This document shows, piece after piece, positions 39,419 through 49,303 of a stretch of DNA of 64,000 bases. The position numbers and the translations under genes are program-made. Each line of letters begins with the position of its first letter. Within the stretch, counting starts at the first letter, position 1. Location: positions 49,290 through 113,289 of the forward strand of contig NZ_ATNM01000029.1 in assembly GCF_000427295.1 (NCBI RefSeq). The letters are read 5' to 3'. The notes beneath the pieces are model-generated. The model saw only the letters and a list, made by a program, of their open reading frames with translations. It made no database searches and was not told the origin of the DNA. Source of the stretch: Cyclobacterium qasimii M12-11B (GTDB lineage: Bacteria > Bacteroidota > Bacteroidia > Cytophagales > Cyclobacteriaceae).

Positions 39419-42400
39419 ATGGGTACTGAAACGGAAGACAATGTTTTTTTAAGAGCTGGCGGAGAAATGGGGGAGCTCATCAGAGCCAGAGATTGGGAGA
39501 ATACACCACTAGGGGAACCAAATAGTTGGGCGCAGCCTTTAAAAACAATGGTGGGTGTTTTGCTTGAGAATCCCTTTGGCATGTACATCGCATGGGGAAA
39601 AGAATATACTCAAATCTACAACGACGGTTATAGGCCCATATTAGGCGCTAACAAGCACCCCCAGGCACTAGGATCGAGTACCCGAGAAACATTTCCCGAA
39701 ATTTGGTCAATCATTGGGCCGATGTTGGATAGTGTAATGGAGGGAGAAGCTTTCAGGTTTCAGGATTTGATGTTGCCCTTGAACAGAAGTGGATACCTGG
39801 AAAATTGTTATTTCGATTTCTCCTATAGTCCAATAAGACTAGCGACTGGTGAAGTGGGAGGTGTTCTGGTAACAGTCGTAGAAACCACCTCAAAAAAAAT
39901 AGCGGAAAATGACCTTATAGAAAATAAAAATGATTTAGAATTCGTAATTGAGGCAGCTCAGTTAGGAACGTATGACTATAATCCATTGACCAACACTTTT
40001 TCCGGTAATGCCAGATTAAAGGAATGGTTTGGCCTTCCTCTCGAAGAACAGATCGAATATGAACAGGCCATTGCTGCTATTTCGGAAACAGATAGGGATC
40101 GTGTTTCTCAAGCCATAAATGAAGTCCTGAAATATTCTTCTGGCGGTAATTTTGACATTGAATATACCATTGTAAATGCGGTAACCCAGAAAGAAATCAT
40201 CGTCCACGCCACAGGTAAAACCAGATTCAATGAAGAAAAAATTGCTTATCGTTTAAACGGCACCTTAGAGGACGTTACCGATCGGGTATTGGCAAGTAAA
40301 AAGATAGAAGAAAACGAAAGAAATCTTCGGCTTATGATTCTCCAGGCCCCTTTTGCCATATCAATATTCAGGGGTGCCGATTATACAGTAGAGATTGCCA
40401 ATAAATATGCCTTGGAACTTTGGGGTAGAAAAGAGGAAGAAGTGCTTAATATTCCGCTTCTTGAAGCATTGCCCGAAATCTCCTCTCAGGGTATAAAAGA
40501 ATTGCTGGACGGTGTCTTCGGCACTGGTAACCGATTCGCCACGTCCGAAAGGCCATTGCAACTTTTAAGAAATGGTATTTTGGAAACTGTTTATGTTCAT
40601 TTTTCATACGAAGCTTTGTATGATATAGATGGAAAAATCAACGGTATCATGGCCATTGGTTATGATGTGACGCCTCAGGTAGCAGCAAGAAAAACGATAG
40701 AAGAAAGTGAAAAGCGTTACCATAACCTCATCCATTCTTCTCCATCTTCTATTGCTATTTTATCCGGAAAAGATTTAGTGATTACGATTGCCAATGATAT
40801 CATTATAGAATATTGGGGTAAAGGAAAAGAGGTTATTGGGAAACCCTATTTTGAGGTATTACCAGAAATGGCAGAGCAAGGATACATTGAAGTTTATGAA
40901 ACTGTATATAAAACAGGTACTCCTTTTACGTCCATTGAAACGCCTGTTAGCATCATGCAACATGGGGAAATGACATTGAAATATTTCAATGTCAATGTGT
41001 ATCCACAGCGTGATCTGGACGGAAACATTGATGGTCTTGGTATCATTGCTACAGAGGTGACTTCACAAGCCATATTTAACAACAAAATAAAAGAAAGCGA
41101 ACAAAACATACGGGCTTTGGTAGAAAGTGCTCCTTTTCCAATAGGTGTTTTTGTGGGGGAAGACATGAGTATATCTCTTGCCAACCAATCCATTATGGAT
41201 GCATGGGGAAAAGGGAATGATGTTGTAGGTAAATTATATTCTGATATCCTTCCAGAATTTGGGAACCAGCAAATTTTTGGGCAGATACGTAAGGTGTTAC
41301 AAACGGGCATTCCTTTTCATGCCAGAAATCAAAAGGTTGATATCGTAAAAGATGGGAAATTAAAACCTTATTATTATAATTATAGTTTCACTCCGCTGCT
41401 GGATGCTTCTGGTAAGGTCTACGCTGTAATGAATACTGCAGCTGAAGTTACAGAACTGCATGAAGCAAAGCAGAAGGTAGAAGAAGCGCTTTCAGAAATC
41501 AAGCTGTTTAAGTTTATGGCAGACACTGCCGCTGATCCTTTTATCCTTATAGAGGAAGATGGGAGTTTTGCTTATCTAAATAATTCGGCATTGGAGAAAT
41601 GGGGCTATACGGAACAGGAAATGAGCTTGCTAAAAGTGCCTGATGTCGATATCATTTTTCACGACAAAAAATTCAAGGAGGTATTTAAGCGTGCACAAAG
41701 GGAAATAATTCCACCTTTTGAAACGATGCATAAAAATAAGCAAGGGCATATATATCCTGTAGAGATTAATATGGGTGGTGTTGAGGTGGATAAAAAAACC
41801 ATGTTATTTGCTATAGCACGTGATATTACGGAACGTAAAAAAGCCGAGCAAGATGTCATAGAAGCATTTCAGAAAGTAGAGGAAAGTGAAAAAAGATTCC
41901 GGGATTCAGTAAAGCAGGCACCACTTGGTATTGTTATTTTCCGGGGACCTGAAAATGTGATTGAAATAGCAAATGAAAGTTATTTACAGTTAATAGACAA
42001 AACCGAAAATCAATTTGTGGGTAAACCGCTTTTTGAAACACTGCCAGAAGTTAAAAAAACCATAGCACCCATAATTGCCGATATCTATAGGACAGGAAAT
42101 GCTTTTTACGGATATGAATTCCCAGTGACTATAAATCGTCATGGCAAAACAGAATCCGGTTATTATAATTTTGTTTACCATCCTTTAAAGGAAAAAAATG
42201 TAATAACGGGTATAATGGTAGTGGTTACCGAGGTAACGGCTACTGTAACAGCAAAACATATTATAGAGGAGAATGAGGACAAACTCAAACTTATCATTGA
42301 GGCCAGTGAGCTCGGTATTTGGGATTTAAATCTTAAGACACAGGTTATGGTTGGCTCTGAACGATGCTATAATATTTTAGGCTTTCCGAACACGAAGAAT

Positions 42401-43795
42401 TTAACCCAGCAAGAAGTTATCGCACATGTGCATCCCGATGATGTTAAACTTAGGGCGGAAGCATTTGAAAAAGCATATGAAGTTGGTTTACTACATTATC
42501 AGATTAGAATTGTTTGGGAAGACCAATCTTTGCATTGGAAAGATGTAAAAGGCAAGGTTTATTATGATGAACACAATAAGCCTGAACGAATGCTTGGAAC
42601 CGTGCGGGACATTACGGAAGAAAGGACTTTTCATCAACAACTATTAGAGCGAGAGGAAAAATTCCGCTTATTGGCGGATTCTATGCCGCAATTTATATGG
42701 ACATCAGATCCCGATGGAAACATCAACTATTTCAATCAATCCGTTTTTGATTTTTCAGGATTAACATCGGAACAATTGTATAACGATCAATGGATACAGA
42801 TCGTGCATCCCGATGAAAGGGAGAGAAACATAAAACAGTGGATCCAGGCAGTACGATCAGGAAAAGACTTTTTGATGGAACATCGTTTTCGCAAGTACGA
42901 TGGTGAATATCGCTGGCAGTTGAGCAGGGCAATACCTCAAAAGGATGCAGATGGAGCCATAAAGATGTGGGTGGGTACAAGTACAGATATTCAAGAGCAA
43001 AAAATGTTCACAAATGAACTGGAAAAGATGGTTCAGCTGCGTACAAATGAATTGCAACAAAAGAATGTGGCACTTGAGAAAATGAATAAGGAGTTGCAAT
43101 CATTTGTGTATATCTCCAGCCATGATTTGCAGGAACCATTGCGAAAAATCCAAATATTTGCTTCTAGAATTTTAGAAACGGAATATGATGCCTTATCCCA
43201 AAATGCGCAGAAATATTTCACAAAAATGCATAAGTCGGCCTTCCGGATGCAAAATTTAATTCGAGATCTCATTGCCTATTCCAGGACCAATGACCAAGAA
43301 TTAAATTATGAAGTTGTTGAGCTGCTAGAAATTATTGAAGACACGAAAGAAGTTTTAAGTGAAGAACTGGAACAAAACAATGTAACATTTGAGCTCGAAA
43401 ACCTATGCAATGTCAAAGTTGTCCTTGTCCAATTCAGGCAGGTCATAGTTAATTTGGTAAGTAACGCTATTAAATTTTCCAGAGCGGGCCATGCTTCCCA
43501 TATAAGGATTAATTGTGAAACAGTAGAAGGAAAGAAAACTGGAATCGAATCATTAAATGATGACGAACACTATTGCCATATACGGTTTGCCGATAATGGG
43601 ATTGGTTTTGATCAGAAGTATTCGGAAAAAATATTTGAAGTTTTTCAACGCTTACACAGTAAAGATGTCTATACAGGAACAGGTATTGGATTGGCTATTG
43701 TAAAAAGAATAATTGAAAATCATGAAGGTTTTATTATGGCAACCGGTGAATTAAATAAAGGGGCTACGTTTGATATTTATATTCCTCAAGCGTAA
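39419..43795 (+). CDS. Soluble histidine kinase with nine PAS domains
   Basis: 1458 residues, no membrane helix and no receiver domain, so a cytoplasmic sensor. Successive PAS modules start near the phrases LENPFGMYIAWG, FVIEAAQLGTYDYN, LMILQAPFAISIFRG, LIHSSPSSIAILSG, LVESAPFPIGVFVG, FMADTAADPFILIE, SVKQAPLGIVIFRG, LIIEASELGIWDLN and LADSMPQFIWTSD. Five of them share the wording IANxxxxxxWGKxxEVxGKP, which suggests recent internal duplication. HisKA follows with phospho-acceptor His1235 in YISSHDLQEPLRK, then N box VNLVSNAIKFS, G1 DNGIGFD and G2 GTGIGLAIVKR. Its response regulator is not in the window. The ligands of the PAS domains cannot be told. Confidence 0.95.
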   Translation: MGTETEDNVFLRAGGEMGELIRARDWENTPLGEPNSWAQPLKTMVGVLLENPFGMYIAWGKEYTQIYNDGYRPILGANKHPQALGSSTRETFPEIWSIIGPMLDSVMEGEAFRFQDLMLPLNRSGYLENCYFDFSYSPIRLATGEVGGVLVTVVETTSKKIAENDLIENKNDLEFVIEAAQLGTYDYNPLTNTFSGNARLKEWFGLPLEEQIEYEQAIAAISETDRDRVSQAINEVLKYSSGGNFDIEYTIVNAVTQKEIIVHATGKTRFNEEKIAYRLNGTLEDVTDRVLASKKIEENERNLRLMILQAPFAISIFRGADYTVEIANKYALELWGRKEEEVLNIPLLEALPEISSQGIKELLDGVFGTGNRFATSERPLQLLRNGILETVYVHFSYEALYDIDGKINGIMAIGYDVTPQVAARKTIEESEKRYHNLIHSSPSSIAILSGKDLVITIANDIIIEYWGKGKEVIGKPYFEVLPEMAEQGYIEVYETVYKTGTPFTSIETPVSIMQHGEMTLKYFNVNVYPQRDLDGNIDGLGIIATEVTSQAIFNNKIKESEQNIRALVESAPFPIGVFVGEDMSISLANQSIMDAWGKGNDVVGKLYSDILPEFGNQQIFGQIRKVLQTGIPFHARNQKVDIVKDGKLKPYYYNYSFTPLLDASGKVYAVMNTAAEVTELHEAKQKVEEALSEIKLFKFMADTAADPFILIEEDGSFAYLNNSALEKWGYTEQEMSLLKVPDVDIIFHDKKFKEVFKRAQREIIPPFETMHKNKQGHIYPVEINMGGVEVDKKTMLFAIARDITERKKAEQDVIEAFQKVEESEKRFRDSVKQAPLGIVIFRGPENVIEIANESYLQLIDKTENQFVGKPLFETLPEVKKTIAPIIADIYRTGNAFYGYEFPVTINRHGKTESGYYNFVYHPLKEKNVITGIMVVVTEVTATVTAKHIIEENEDKLKLIIEASELGIWDLNLKTQVMVGSERCYNILGFPNTKNLTQQEVIAHVHPDDVKLRAEAFEKAYEVGLLHYQIRIVWEDQSLHWKDVKGKVYYDEHNKPERMLGTVRDITEERTFHQQLLEREEKFRLLADSMPQFIWTSDPDGNINYFNQSVFDFSGLTSEQLYNDQWIQIVHPDERERNIKQWIQAVRSGKDFLMEHRFRKYDGEYRWQLSRAIPQKDADGAIKMWVGTSTDIQEQKMFTNELEKMVQLRTNELQQKNVALEKMNKELQSFVYISSHDLQEPLRKIQIFASRILETEYDALSQNAQKYFTKMHKSAFRMQNLIRDLIAYSRTNDQELNYEVVELLEIIEDTKEVLSEELEQNNVTFELENLCNVKVVLVQFRQVIVNLVSNAIKFSRAGHASHIRINCETVEGKKTGIESLNDDEHYCHIRFADNGIGFDQKYSEKIFEVFQRLHSKDVYTGTGIGLAIVKRIIENHEGFIMATGELNKGATFDIYIPQA

Positions 43796-43959
43796 ATTTT
43801 GTCTATATCAGATGCTGCGATGGCAGTATGTGTTCCTAATTGATCAGGCTATTTTAAAAAGATCAAAAATGCACTTAAAAGGTGCAAGGCAGTGTTTTTG
43901 TTTTTAAGGCAATTGGCCAACCTGTTTTTCTCATTTCCAATAGGACGATAAATATTTAA

Positions 43960-43989
43960 AATCAGCAGGCAATAATATGCCTGCTGATT
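43960..43989 (+). terminator. Perfect 12-bp hairpin after the kinase gene
   Basis: AATCAGCAGGCA and TGCCTGCTGATT enclose ATAATA. The following T content is weak (AGTCTATTGTC), so termination is likely but not certain. Confidence 0.6.
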
Positions 43990-44044
43990 AGTCTATTGTC
44001 TCTGATTAATCACTTAAAAGCTATGGTTAAACCGGTTTTTTGAA

Positions 44045-44066
44045 AATGCCGTAAGAATGCCGTAAG
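44045..44066 (+). promoter_or_regulatory. Tandem 11-bp direct repeat upstream of the HTH-RDD gene
   Basis: AATGCCGTAAG occurs twice in direct contact, one helical turn apart, 59 bases before the gene at 44125. Such spacing fits a regulator binding side by side on one DNA face. The binder is unknown; the adjacent HTH protein is an obvious candidate. Confidence 0.45.
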
Positions 44067-44124
44067 CTAACCGTTATCAAAATATAATTTCTTCAATAAC
44101 TTTAAAGGAAATTAATAATAAAAA

Positions 44125-44778
44125 ATGGGTGTGATTGGTGAAATAATTTGTGAATCAAGAAAGGCTAAAGGGTTAACTCAAGAGGGATTGGCAGAAATGT
44201 CTAAAGTGAATTTAAGAACAATTCAGCGGATTGAAAACAAAGAAAGTGACCCTCGTGGTAAAACTTTAAGTTTAATTTGTGAAGCCCTTGAGTTAAACAT
44301 AGAAGAGGTGCTGAATAGTGAGAAACAGCACAATAAAAATAGGGTAAAATCAGATTTGGTACATGGATACAAACTAGCGCCCAAACGAATCAGACTTCTA
44401 GCTAATTTGACAGAATTTTTTATCTTTTTTGTAATTTTTATAGGGCCTATTTTGCTATATAAAATACTTACCAAAGACATGGACCCCAATGTAGGTGCAT
44501 TTGTAAAAATTGAACACCTGGTCTTTTTTTCTCTTTTGGTTGGAGGCGTATTGTATCCGGTTTTCTCAGGTAATCTAGGTCACAAGATTTTCAAGTTAAA
44601 AGTCATATGCGCTGAATCTGGAGGTGATTATAAGAAAGCTTCTGAAGGGGCCATTCGTGAGTTTTTAAAATACGCTTCAAGTTTTCTTATAATTCCAATA
44701 ATATGGTTGCTTTGGGACAAGAATAACCAAAACCTATATGATAAGTTGACCAAAACTTTCGTTGTTGAAAGAGGTTGA
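44125..44778 (+). CDS. Helix-turn-helix regulator fused to an RDD membrane domain
   Basis: 217 residues. Residues 5-60 are an XRE-type HTH (ESRKAKGLTQEGLAEMSKVN then RTIQRIENKESDPRGKT). From about residue 75 an RDD domain follows (APKRIRLLANLTEFFIFFVI, KIFKLKVIC, NLYDKLTKTFVV) with about three membrane helices. The fusion would tether a DNA-binding domain to the inner membrane, a layout known in Bacteroidota but of unknown signal. RDD domains are thought to be transporters or sensors. It is a single gene. Confidence 0.88.
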   Translation: MGVIGEIICESRKAKGLTQEGLAEMSKVNLRTIQRIENKESDPRGKTLSLICEALELNIEEVLNSEKQHNKNRVKSDLVHGYKLAPKRIRLLANLTEFFIFFVIFIGPILLYKILTKDMDPNVGAFVKIEHLVFFSLLVGGVLYPVFSGNLGHKIFKLKVICAESGGDYKKASEGAIREFLKYASSFLIIPIIWLLWDKNNQNLYDKLTKTFVVERG

Positions 44779-45039
44779 AAATTAATTTTTAAACCCACAT
44801 TCATCTCTAATCTAAAACATACATTGAAGCTACATTTTGTTATGTGTCTGATTTTTTTTGTATGCTTTTCATGGTAAATTTTAATCGTTCAAATGGTTCA
44901 TTATTAGCATAATTACTTATGTCTAAATTGGGTCTTGAATAACAAATGCAGTGGTAATTATTTTTTTTTTATTTTGCTCAATCCAGTCATCCTGCTTGTT
45001 TCGTAATTCCATAAAAATATAACCTAAACAAATATTTTT

Positions 45040-46569
45040 ATGAAAAAATATACGCGGAATTCCTTATTCATAGCATTATTCTATGCTTTTACATCAGTAT
45101 TTTTAATTTCTTGTGATGAGCTATTTGACAAAGATCCAGTCAAAAACCCTTCAGCAATGGTTCCAGATGTATCATTTACAGCCTTGACAGATGACAATAA
45201 AATCGCTTGGTTTAATGCTCAAAACCTGAATAATCCCGAAAAAACCCTTTCCATTACTGGTTTGCCTTCTGGTGAACAGGTGATTAGTATTGATTACCGA
45301 CCCGCTACTGGCCAACTTTATGGACTAGGCATTTCCAGTAGGCTTTACATTATCAACGAGCAATCAGGTATAGCCACTCCATTAGGAACGGATTCTTTCT
45401 CTCCAGGAATAATGGGAGACAATGCTTCCATCGATTTCAACCCAACAGTGGACAGGGTTAGGTTGGTAACAGAAAGTGGTCAGAACCTCAGGCTGCACCC
45501 AGAACTTGGAACAGTAGTGGCCGAAGACGGCAGCATCAATGGAGGTGACCAGCCTCTAATAGGAGCAGTGGCCTATACCAACTCTATGGCCGGAGCAAGC
45601 AGTACTAAACTTTATGACATAGATTTTTCTTCCAATAAACTTTTTTTACAGATTCCACCCAATGATGGCGGTCTTGAAGAGGTAGGGGATCTCGGAGAAG
45701 ATTTTATGGGTATGGGAGATTTTGATATCAATTCTGATAACAGTAGTGCCTTTGCAGTTACTTTGAACGATGGAGAATCGAAGTTATACACAATTGACCT
45801 GGATGAAGGGAGTGCGGATTGGTTAGGTGATTTTTCCATTCCCGTTTTTGGTATCGCTTTTAAGACGGATCCAGTAGCTTATGCAACGTCTTTAGATGAC
45901 GACCTTTACAGGTTTAATCCGATGAATCCTGGGGATGATAAAGTAGCCCTCACTGGATTAATGGACGGAGAACACATTATAGGATTGGACTTTCGTGCAA
46001 TGAATGGCTCTCTCCTTGCAATTAGTAATCACAGCAAGTTGTATACAGTCAATACCTCTAATGGTGCTTTGTCTCAGGTAGGCTCACAGTTAGATCCAAT
46101 GTTCCAATCTCATGAGAGTGTCGGTTTTGATTTTAATCCAACGGTTGATAGAATCAGATTGGTTACCAATTCAGGTCAAAATTTCAGATTACATCCTGAT
46201 TTAGGAACCGTTGTTGCGATTGATGGAGACCTGAAGCCGGGAGATCCTAGTGTAAATGGAGCGGCTTATACCAATAATATTCCAAACGCAAGCACTACTG
46301 AACTATTTGTTTTGGACAGTGAAGTCAACAAATTGTTCAAGCAAGATCCTCCAAATGATGGTGTATTGGTAGAAATTGGGGATTTGGGAAATAGTATCGA
46401 ATCAGGTAATGGTTTTGACATTGGTGGTGCCTCAGGAATGGCTTATGCACTTGTCAAAGCTGAAGGGGCGAATGGCATTTATACAGTAAACCTGCTTACG
46501 GGTAATATAACCAAAGTTGCTGATTTTAATTTTGACGTGGTATCCATGTCGATTGGCTTAGGGTTTTAA
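45040..46569 (+). CDS. DUF4394 lipoprotein with two tandem DUF4394 units
   Basis: 509 residues. The signal ends FLISC (lipobox). Two homologous halves follow: TALTDDNKIAWFNAQN to about residue 280 and a second unit from about 285. Diagnostic text is SIDFNPTVDRVRLVTESGQN in the first and GFDFNPTVDRIRLVTNSGQN in the second, each followed by an LHPxLGTVVA-type phrase. These beta-propeller-like surface proteins have no assigned role. A convergent terminator at 46681-46717 ends it. Confidence 0.9.
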   Translation: MKKYTRNSLFIALFYAFTSVFLISCDELFDKDPVKNPSAMVPDVSFTALTDDNKIAWFNAQNLNNPEKTLSITGLPSGEQVISIDYRPATGQLYGLGISSRLYIINEQSGIATPLGTDSFSPGIMGDNASIDFNPTVDRVRLVTESGQNLRLHPELGTVVAEDGSINGGDQPLIGAVAYTNSMAGASSTKLYDIDFSSNKLFLQIPPNDGGLEEVGDLGEDFMGMGDFDINSDNSSAFAVTLNDGESKLYTIDLDEGSADWLGDFSIPVFGIAFKTDPVAYATSLDDDLYRFNPMNPGDDKVALTGLMDGEHIIGLDFRAMNGSLLAISNHSKLYTVNTSNGALSQVGSQLDPMFQSHESVGFDFNPTVDRIRLVTNSGQNFRLHPDLGTVVAIDGDLKPGDPSVNGAAYTNNIPNASTTELFVLDSEVNKLFKQDPPNDGVLVEIGDLGNSIESGNGFDIGGASGMAYALVKAEGANGIYTVNLLTGNITKVADFNFDVVSMSIGLGF

Positions 46570-46680
46570 AAGGTGATTTTTTTCATCCGCAGGTTTCATT
46601 TTAAGTTTTTGAGGTTTTAAATTTTTGGCTGACAAGATTTAATTTTTAAAGCGGAGTTATGACATCCTCTATTGTTTTCA

Positions 46681-46717
46681 AAAGAAAGGCTACCCAATTA
46701 AAGGGTAGCCTTTCTTT
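46681..46717. terminator. Bidirectional terminator between convergent genes
   Basis: A 15-bp perfect stem AAAGAAAGGCTACCC / GGGTAGCCTTTCTTT encloses AATTAAA, with A/T tails on both sides. It serves the DUF4394 gene and the metallophosphoesterase gene. Confidence 0.88.
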
Positions 46718-46728
46718 TATAACTAAGC

Positions 46729-47717
46729 CTATTTAACAAAAGAACCTGGCCAGGTGCATGGATAAACTTTTTTCCCGTTTACTTCACGGATCCAGGAATC
46801 GAATTTTCTTTCTCCTTCCATCAAAACGATGATTCTTGCTCCTTCGACAGGTGCTTTTCTATAAGTTTTCGTTTTGGTAACCCTTCCATAGGCCAGGGCC
46901 ACATTGTGATGGACGCCTATGTAATCGTTGTTGTGGTCGTGACCAACAAAAGTCCCCATGATGTCTTTGGATTCCAACATGGCAGCAAACATGCCCGTAT
47001 TGATTTCCGGTCCACATTCGTCCTCTTTTCTTTGGCCGATGGCTTTCACTTCTTTATTACTCCAGGCCTGGTAATATTCCGGCAAAGGAATGTGGAAAAA
47101 AGCAATAGCAGGTAGAGGTTCGTTATTGTTTGCCTTGGTGTAGTCCTGGCTCTTTTCTTTGTACCAATTGACTTGAGATTGATCAAACCAGCCCCAACCG
47201 TCCACTTCAGGTTTTAAAGTGCTATAAGCATTGGAATCCATGATGTAAACAAGTGCTTCGGCATTGTTTTCTTGACTTTTGACGGGAAATATAAAATTGG
47301 AATTACCATAGGTTTCTCCCTTGTCATTATTCAAGCAATAACTTAATCCTTGAAGTAGGTCAGCAACTTCCTTTCTGGAGAGATCGGCTTGAGAATCATG
47401 ATTTCCCAGGGTTACTATCCAGGGCATTTTTGCCTCTTTAAAAACCTTTTCAAAAGCTTGATAGGTTTTTTTTGGGTTGCCGTCTGTGGCTATATCCCCT
47501 GTCAACACGACCAGATCAGGCTTTTCAATCTCAAGGATCTTTTTTATAGTGGTAAAAACTTCCATATTCTTACCTTCCTCTACGTTGACATGGGTGTCGG
47601 TAAACTGGACAACTTTAAATTTCTTGTCCTTGTTAAATTTTAGGTTGGCTAGTTGTTGGGACTGAGCTGTGCATGTAAAAAAGGAGAAGTGCAAAAAAAG
47701 ATTAAAAACGATTTCAT
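46729..47717 (-). pseudogene. Secreted metallophosphoesterase, frameshifted in the signal peptide
   Basis: Calcineurin-like phosphoesterase: VVQFTDTHVN (first metal pair), VVLTGDIATDG, TLGNHDSQ (catalytic His-Asp), FFHIPLPEY and GTFVGHDHNNDY. From ATG 47717 the start MKSFLIFF leads into a different frame after the A7 run (47693-47699 on the + strand); one more base there gives MKSFLIFFLHFSFFTCTAQS, a normal signal peptide, and 329 residues in all. Without repair the only start is TTG 47694 with a truncated signal. Substrate unknown; homologues act on phosphate esters in the periplasm. Confidence 0.87.
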
Positions 47718-48082
47718 AAGTGATAACAATGAGAATTATAGGAAGATAGAATAAGGGGAATGATTTTTTAATTAAGAAAACCAGCGCTGATCAAGGTTGG
47801 GCTTTAAAACAGTAAAACTGTTTGGCACAATTACAATTGCCTCTTCCAATGAAAAACCTTGAATTATTACCCTCCAACCCAGTCGATGGTCTATTCTCTA
47901 TAGTTTTTTTTCTGAAAACGAGGAAAGTTTTTCTGCAAGCCTCTGATTTGCCTTTCAGAAATTCACTGTTTTATACTTTTGTGTTGTGAAATGGAGCAAG
48001 TTATTCTAAATAGTCTCTTTTAAGGATGTTAACCAAGTCTTTTGAGGAACCTAATGATAGGCTAGGAGGCAACTAAATATAT
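47718..48082. other. Intergenic, 365 bases, nothing recognised
   Basis: No ORF, repeat or hairpin of note. It lies upstream of the metallophosphoesterase gene, so its promoter should be here. Confidence 0.4.
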
Positions 48083-49264
48083 CTACAATAGGCCTTGCAG
48101 AACAGCTTTAAAATCGGAGGGGCTTGTTTTGTGTACTTGAATTTCCGTGCAGTTGTTAAATTGCTTAAAGGCTTCTAGTTCTTTACAAAAAGCAATGGAA
48201 AAGGCATTCCTATCCTTTATCCCTTCCTCCAATGCCAAATGATTGATGTGCAAAATCGAAGTTTTTCTATCGGCTTTACAATCCATTCGGGCCACTAACC
48301 TGGCGTTCCACAATATAGGCAAGGAGAAGTAACCATATTTGCGTTTCTTTTCAGGGATATAGCATTCAATTTGATAGTCAAAATCAAACAAGCTTTGCAT
48401 GCGCTTGCGTTGAATAAGTAAATTATCAAAAGGCGAAAGTATTTTCAATTTCGCTTTATTCAGGGGCTTGTTTAATAATGCTAAGGATTCAGGGAAAGTA
48501 TAGTAACCATTGCCATTTACGGTTACCAATACCAATTCACCACTTGAATGCATCTCGTTCAATGCTGCGGTGACATGTGCTTTTGTGTTTTTAAGCAAAT
48601 AGGATATCTCAGCTGCCTGTCCTATACCATTTGCTCTAAGGTAACTTTTTATCAAAAAACGCAGGTATTCCTTTCTAGTGGGAACACTAAGATCAATATC
48701 TTTTGGTAACACCCGTTCGGTGAGGTCATATACCTTGTGAAAGTTTTTTCGCGAAGAAATCATCAATTCACCCTGCATGTACAAATTCTCCAATGCTTGT
48801 TTGGAAGGTTTACTTCCCCATTCTTTTATTTTTTCGTCATGCACAAAGTCTTTAGCCATTAAAGGCCCCTCTTTCTCTATACGATTCAATACCGTATTCA
48901 TTAGCCCAAAATCTTTCTTAAACCAATGCTTTTGCTCTCCAGTTAAAAGGGCATTTTTTCGGGGTAAGCTATATTTATAGTCTCTCATTGGCAGGTAAGC
49001 TGCTGCATGCGACCAATACTCAAATACTTTTTTCTTTGCTACCAATTCCTCAAGGTGCGAATTTTGATACTGTGGGTTTCTGCTCCACAAAGTATGATGG
49101 TGTGCACGTTGAACGGTAGAGATGGTGTCGATTTGGATATAGCCAAGATTCTCTATGCTGGACAGGGTGTAGTCTATCGCTTTTCCTTTCTGATGGGAAG
49201 GCGGTAGATTGTGTGACAGCAAAACCAGTTTTTGGGCTTCCTGAATGGAAAGGGATTCACTCAT
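48083..49264 (-). CDS. Winged-helix DNA glycosylase family protein (AlkX/YcaQ-like, HTH_42)
   Basis: 393 residues. The HTH_42 fold with three winged helices is indicated by IENLGYIQIDTISTVQRAHH at about 38-57 and ILSPFDNLLIQRKRMQSLF later. The catalytic motif reads QID (44-46), the QxD form of the AlkX/YcaQ branch; the QxQ form is typical of AlkZ. These enzymes remove alkylated bases and unhook interstrand crosslinks. The sulfatase gene lies 39 bases upstream on the same strand; co-transcription is possible but functionally unrelated. Confidence 0.85.
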   Translation of the reverse strand: MSESLSIQEAQKLVLLSHNLPPSHQKGKAIDYTLSSIENLGYIQIDTISTVQRAHHHTLWSRNPQYQNSHLEELVAKKKVFEYWSHAAAYLPMRDYKYSLPRKNALLTGEQKHWFKKDFGLMNTVLNRIEKEGPLMAKDFVHDEKIKEWGSKPSKQALENLYMQGELMISSRKNFHKVYDLTERVLPKDIDLSVPTRKEYLRFLIKSYLRANGIGQAAEISYLLKNTKAHVTAALNEMHSSGELVLVTVNGNGYYTFPESLALLNKPLNKAKLKILSPFDNLLIQRKRMQSLFDFDYQIECYIPEKKRKYGYFSLPILWNARLVARMDCKADRKTSILHINHLALEEGIKDRNAFSIAFCKELEAFKQFNNCTEIQVHKTSPSDFKAVLQGLL

Positions 49265-49303
49265 TTTAAAATAGTTCTATTGCCTGTTTTGGATTAAATG
49301 GGA

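Larger units (their letters stand above)
43796..44124. other. Intergenic between the kinase and the HTH-RDD gene
   Basis: It carries the hairpin at 43960-43989 and the tandem 11-bp repeat at 44045-44066; nothing else is seen. Confidence 0.5.
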
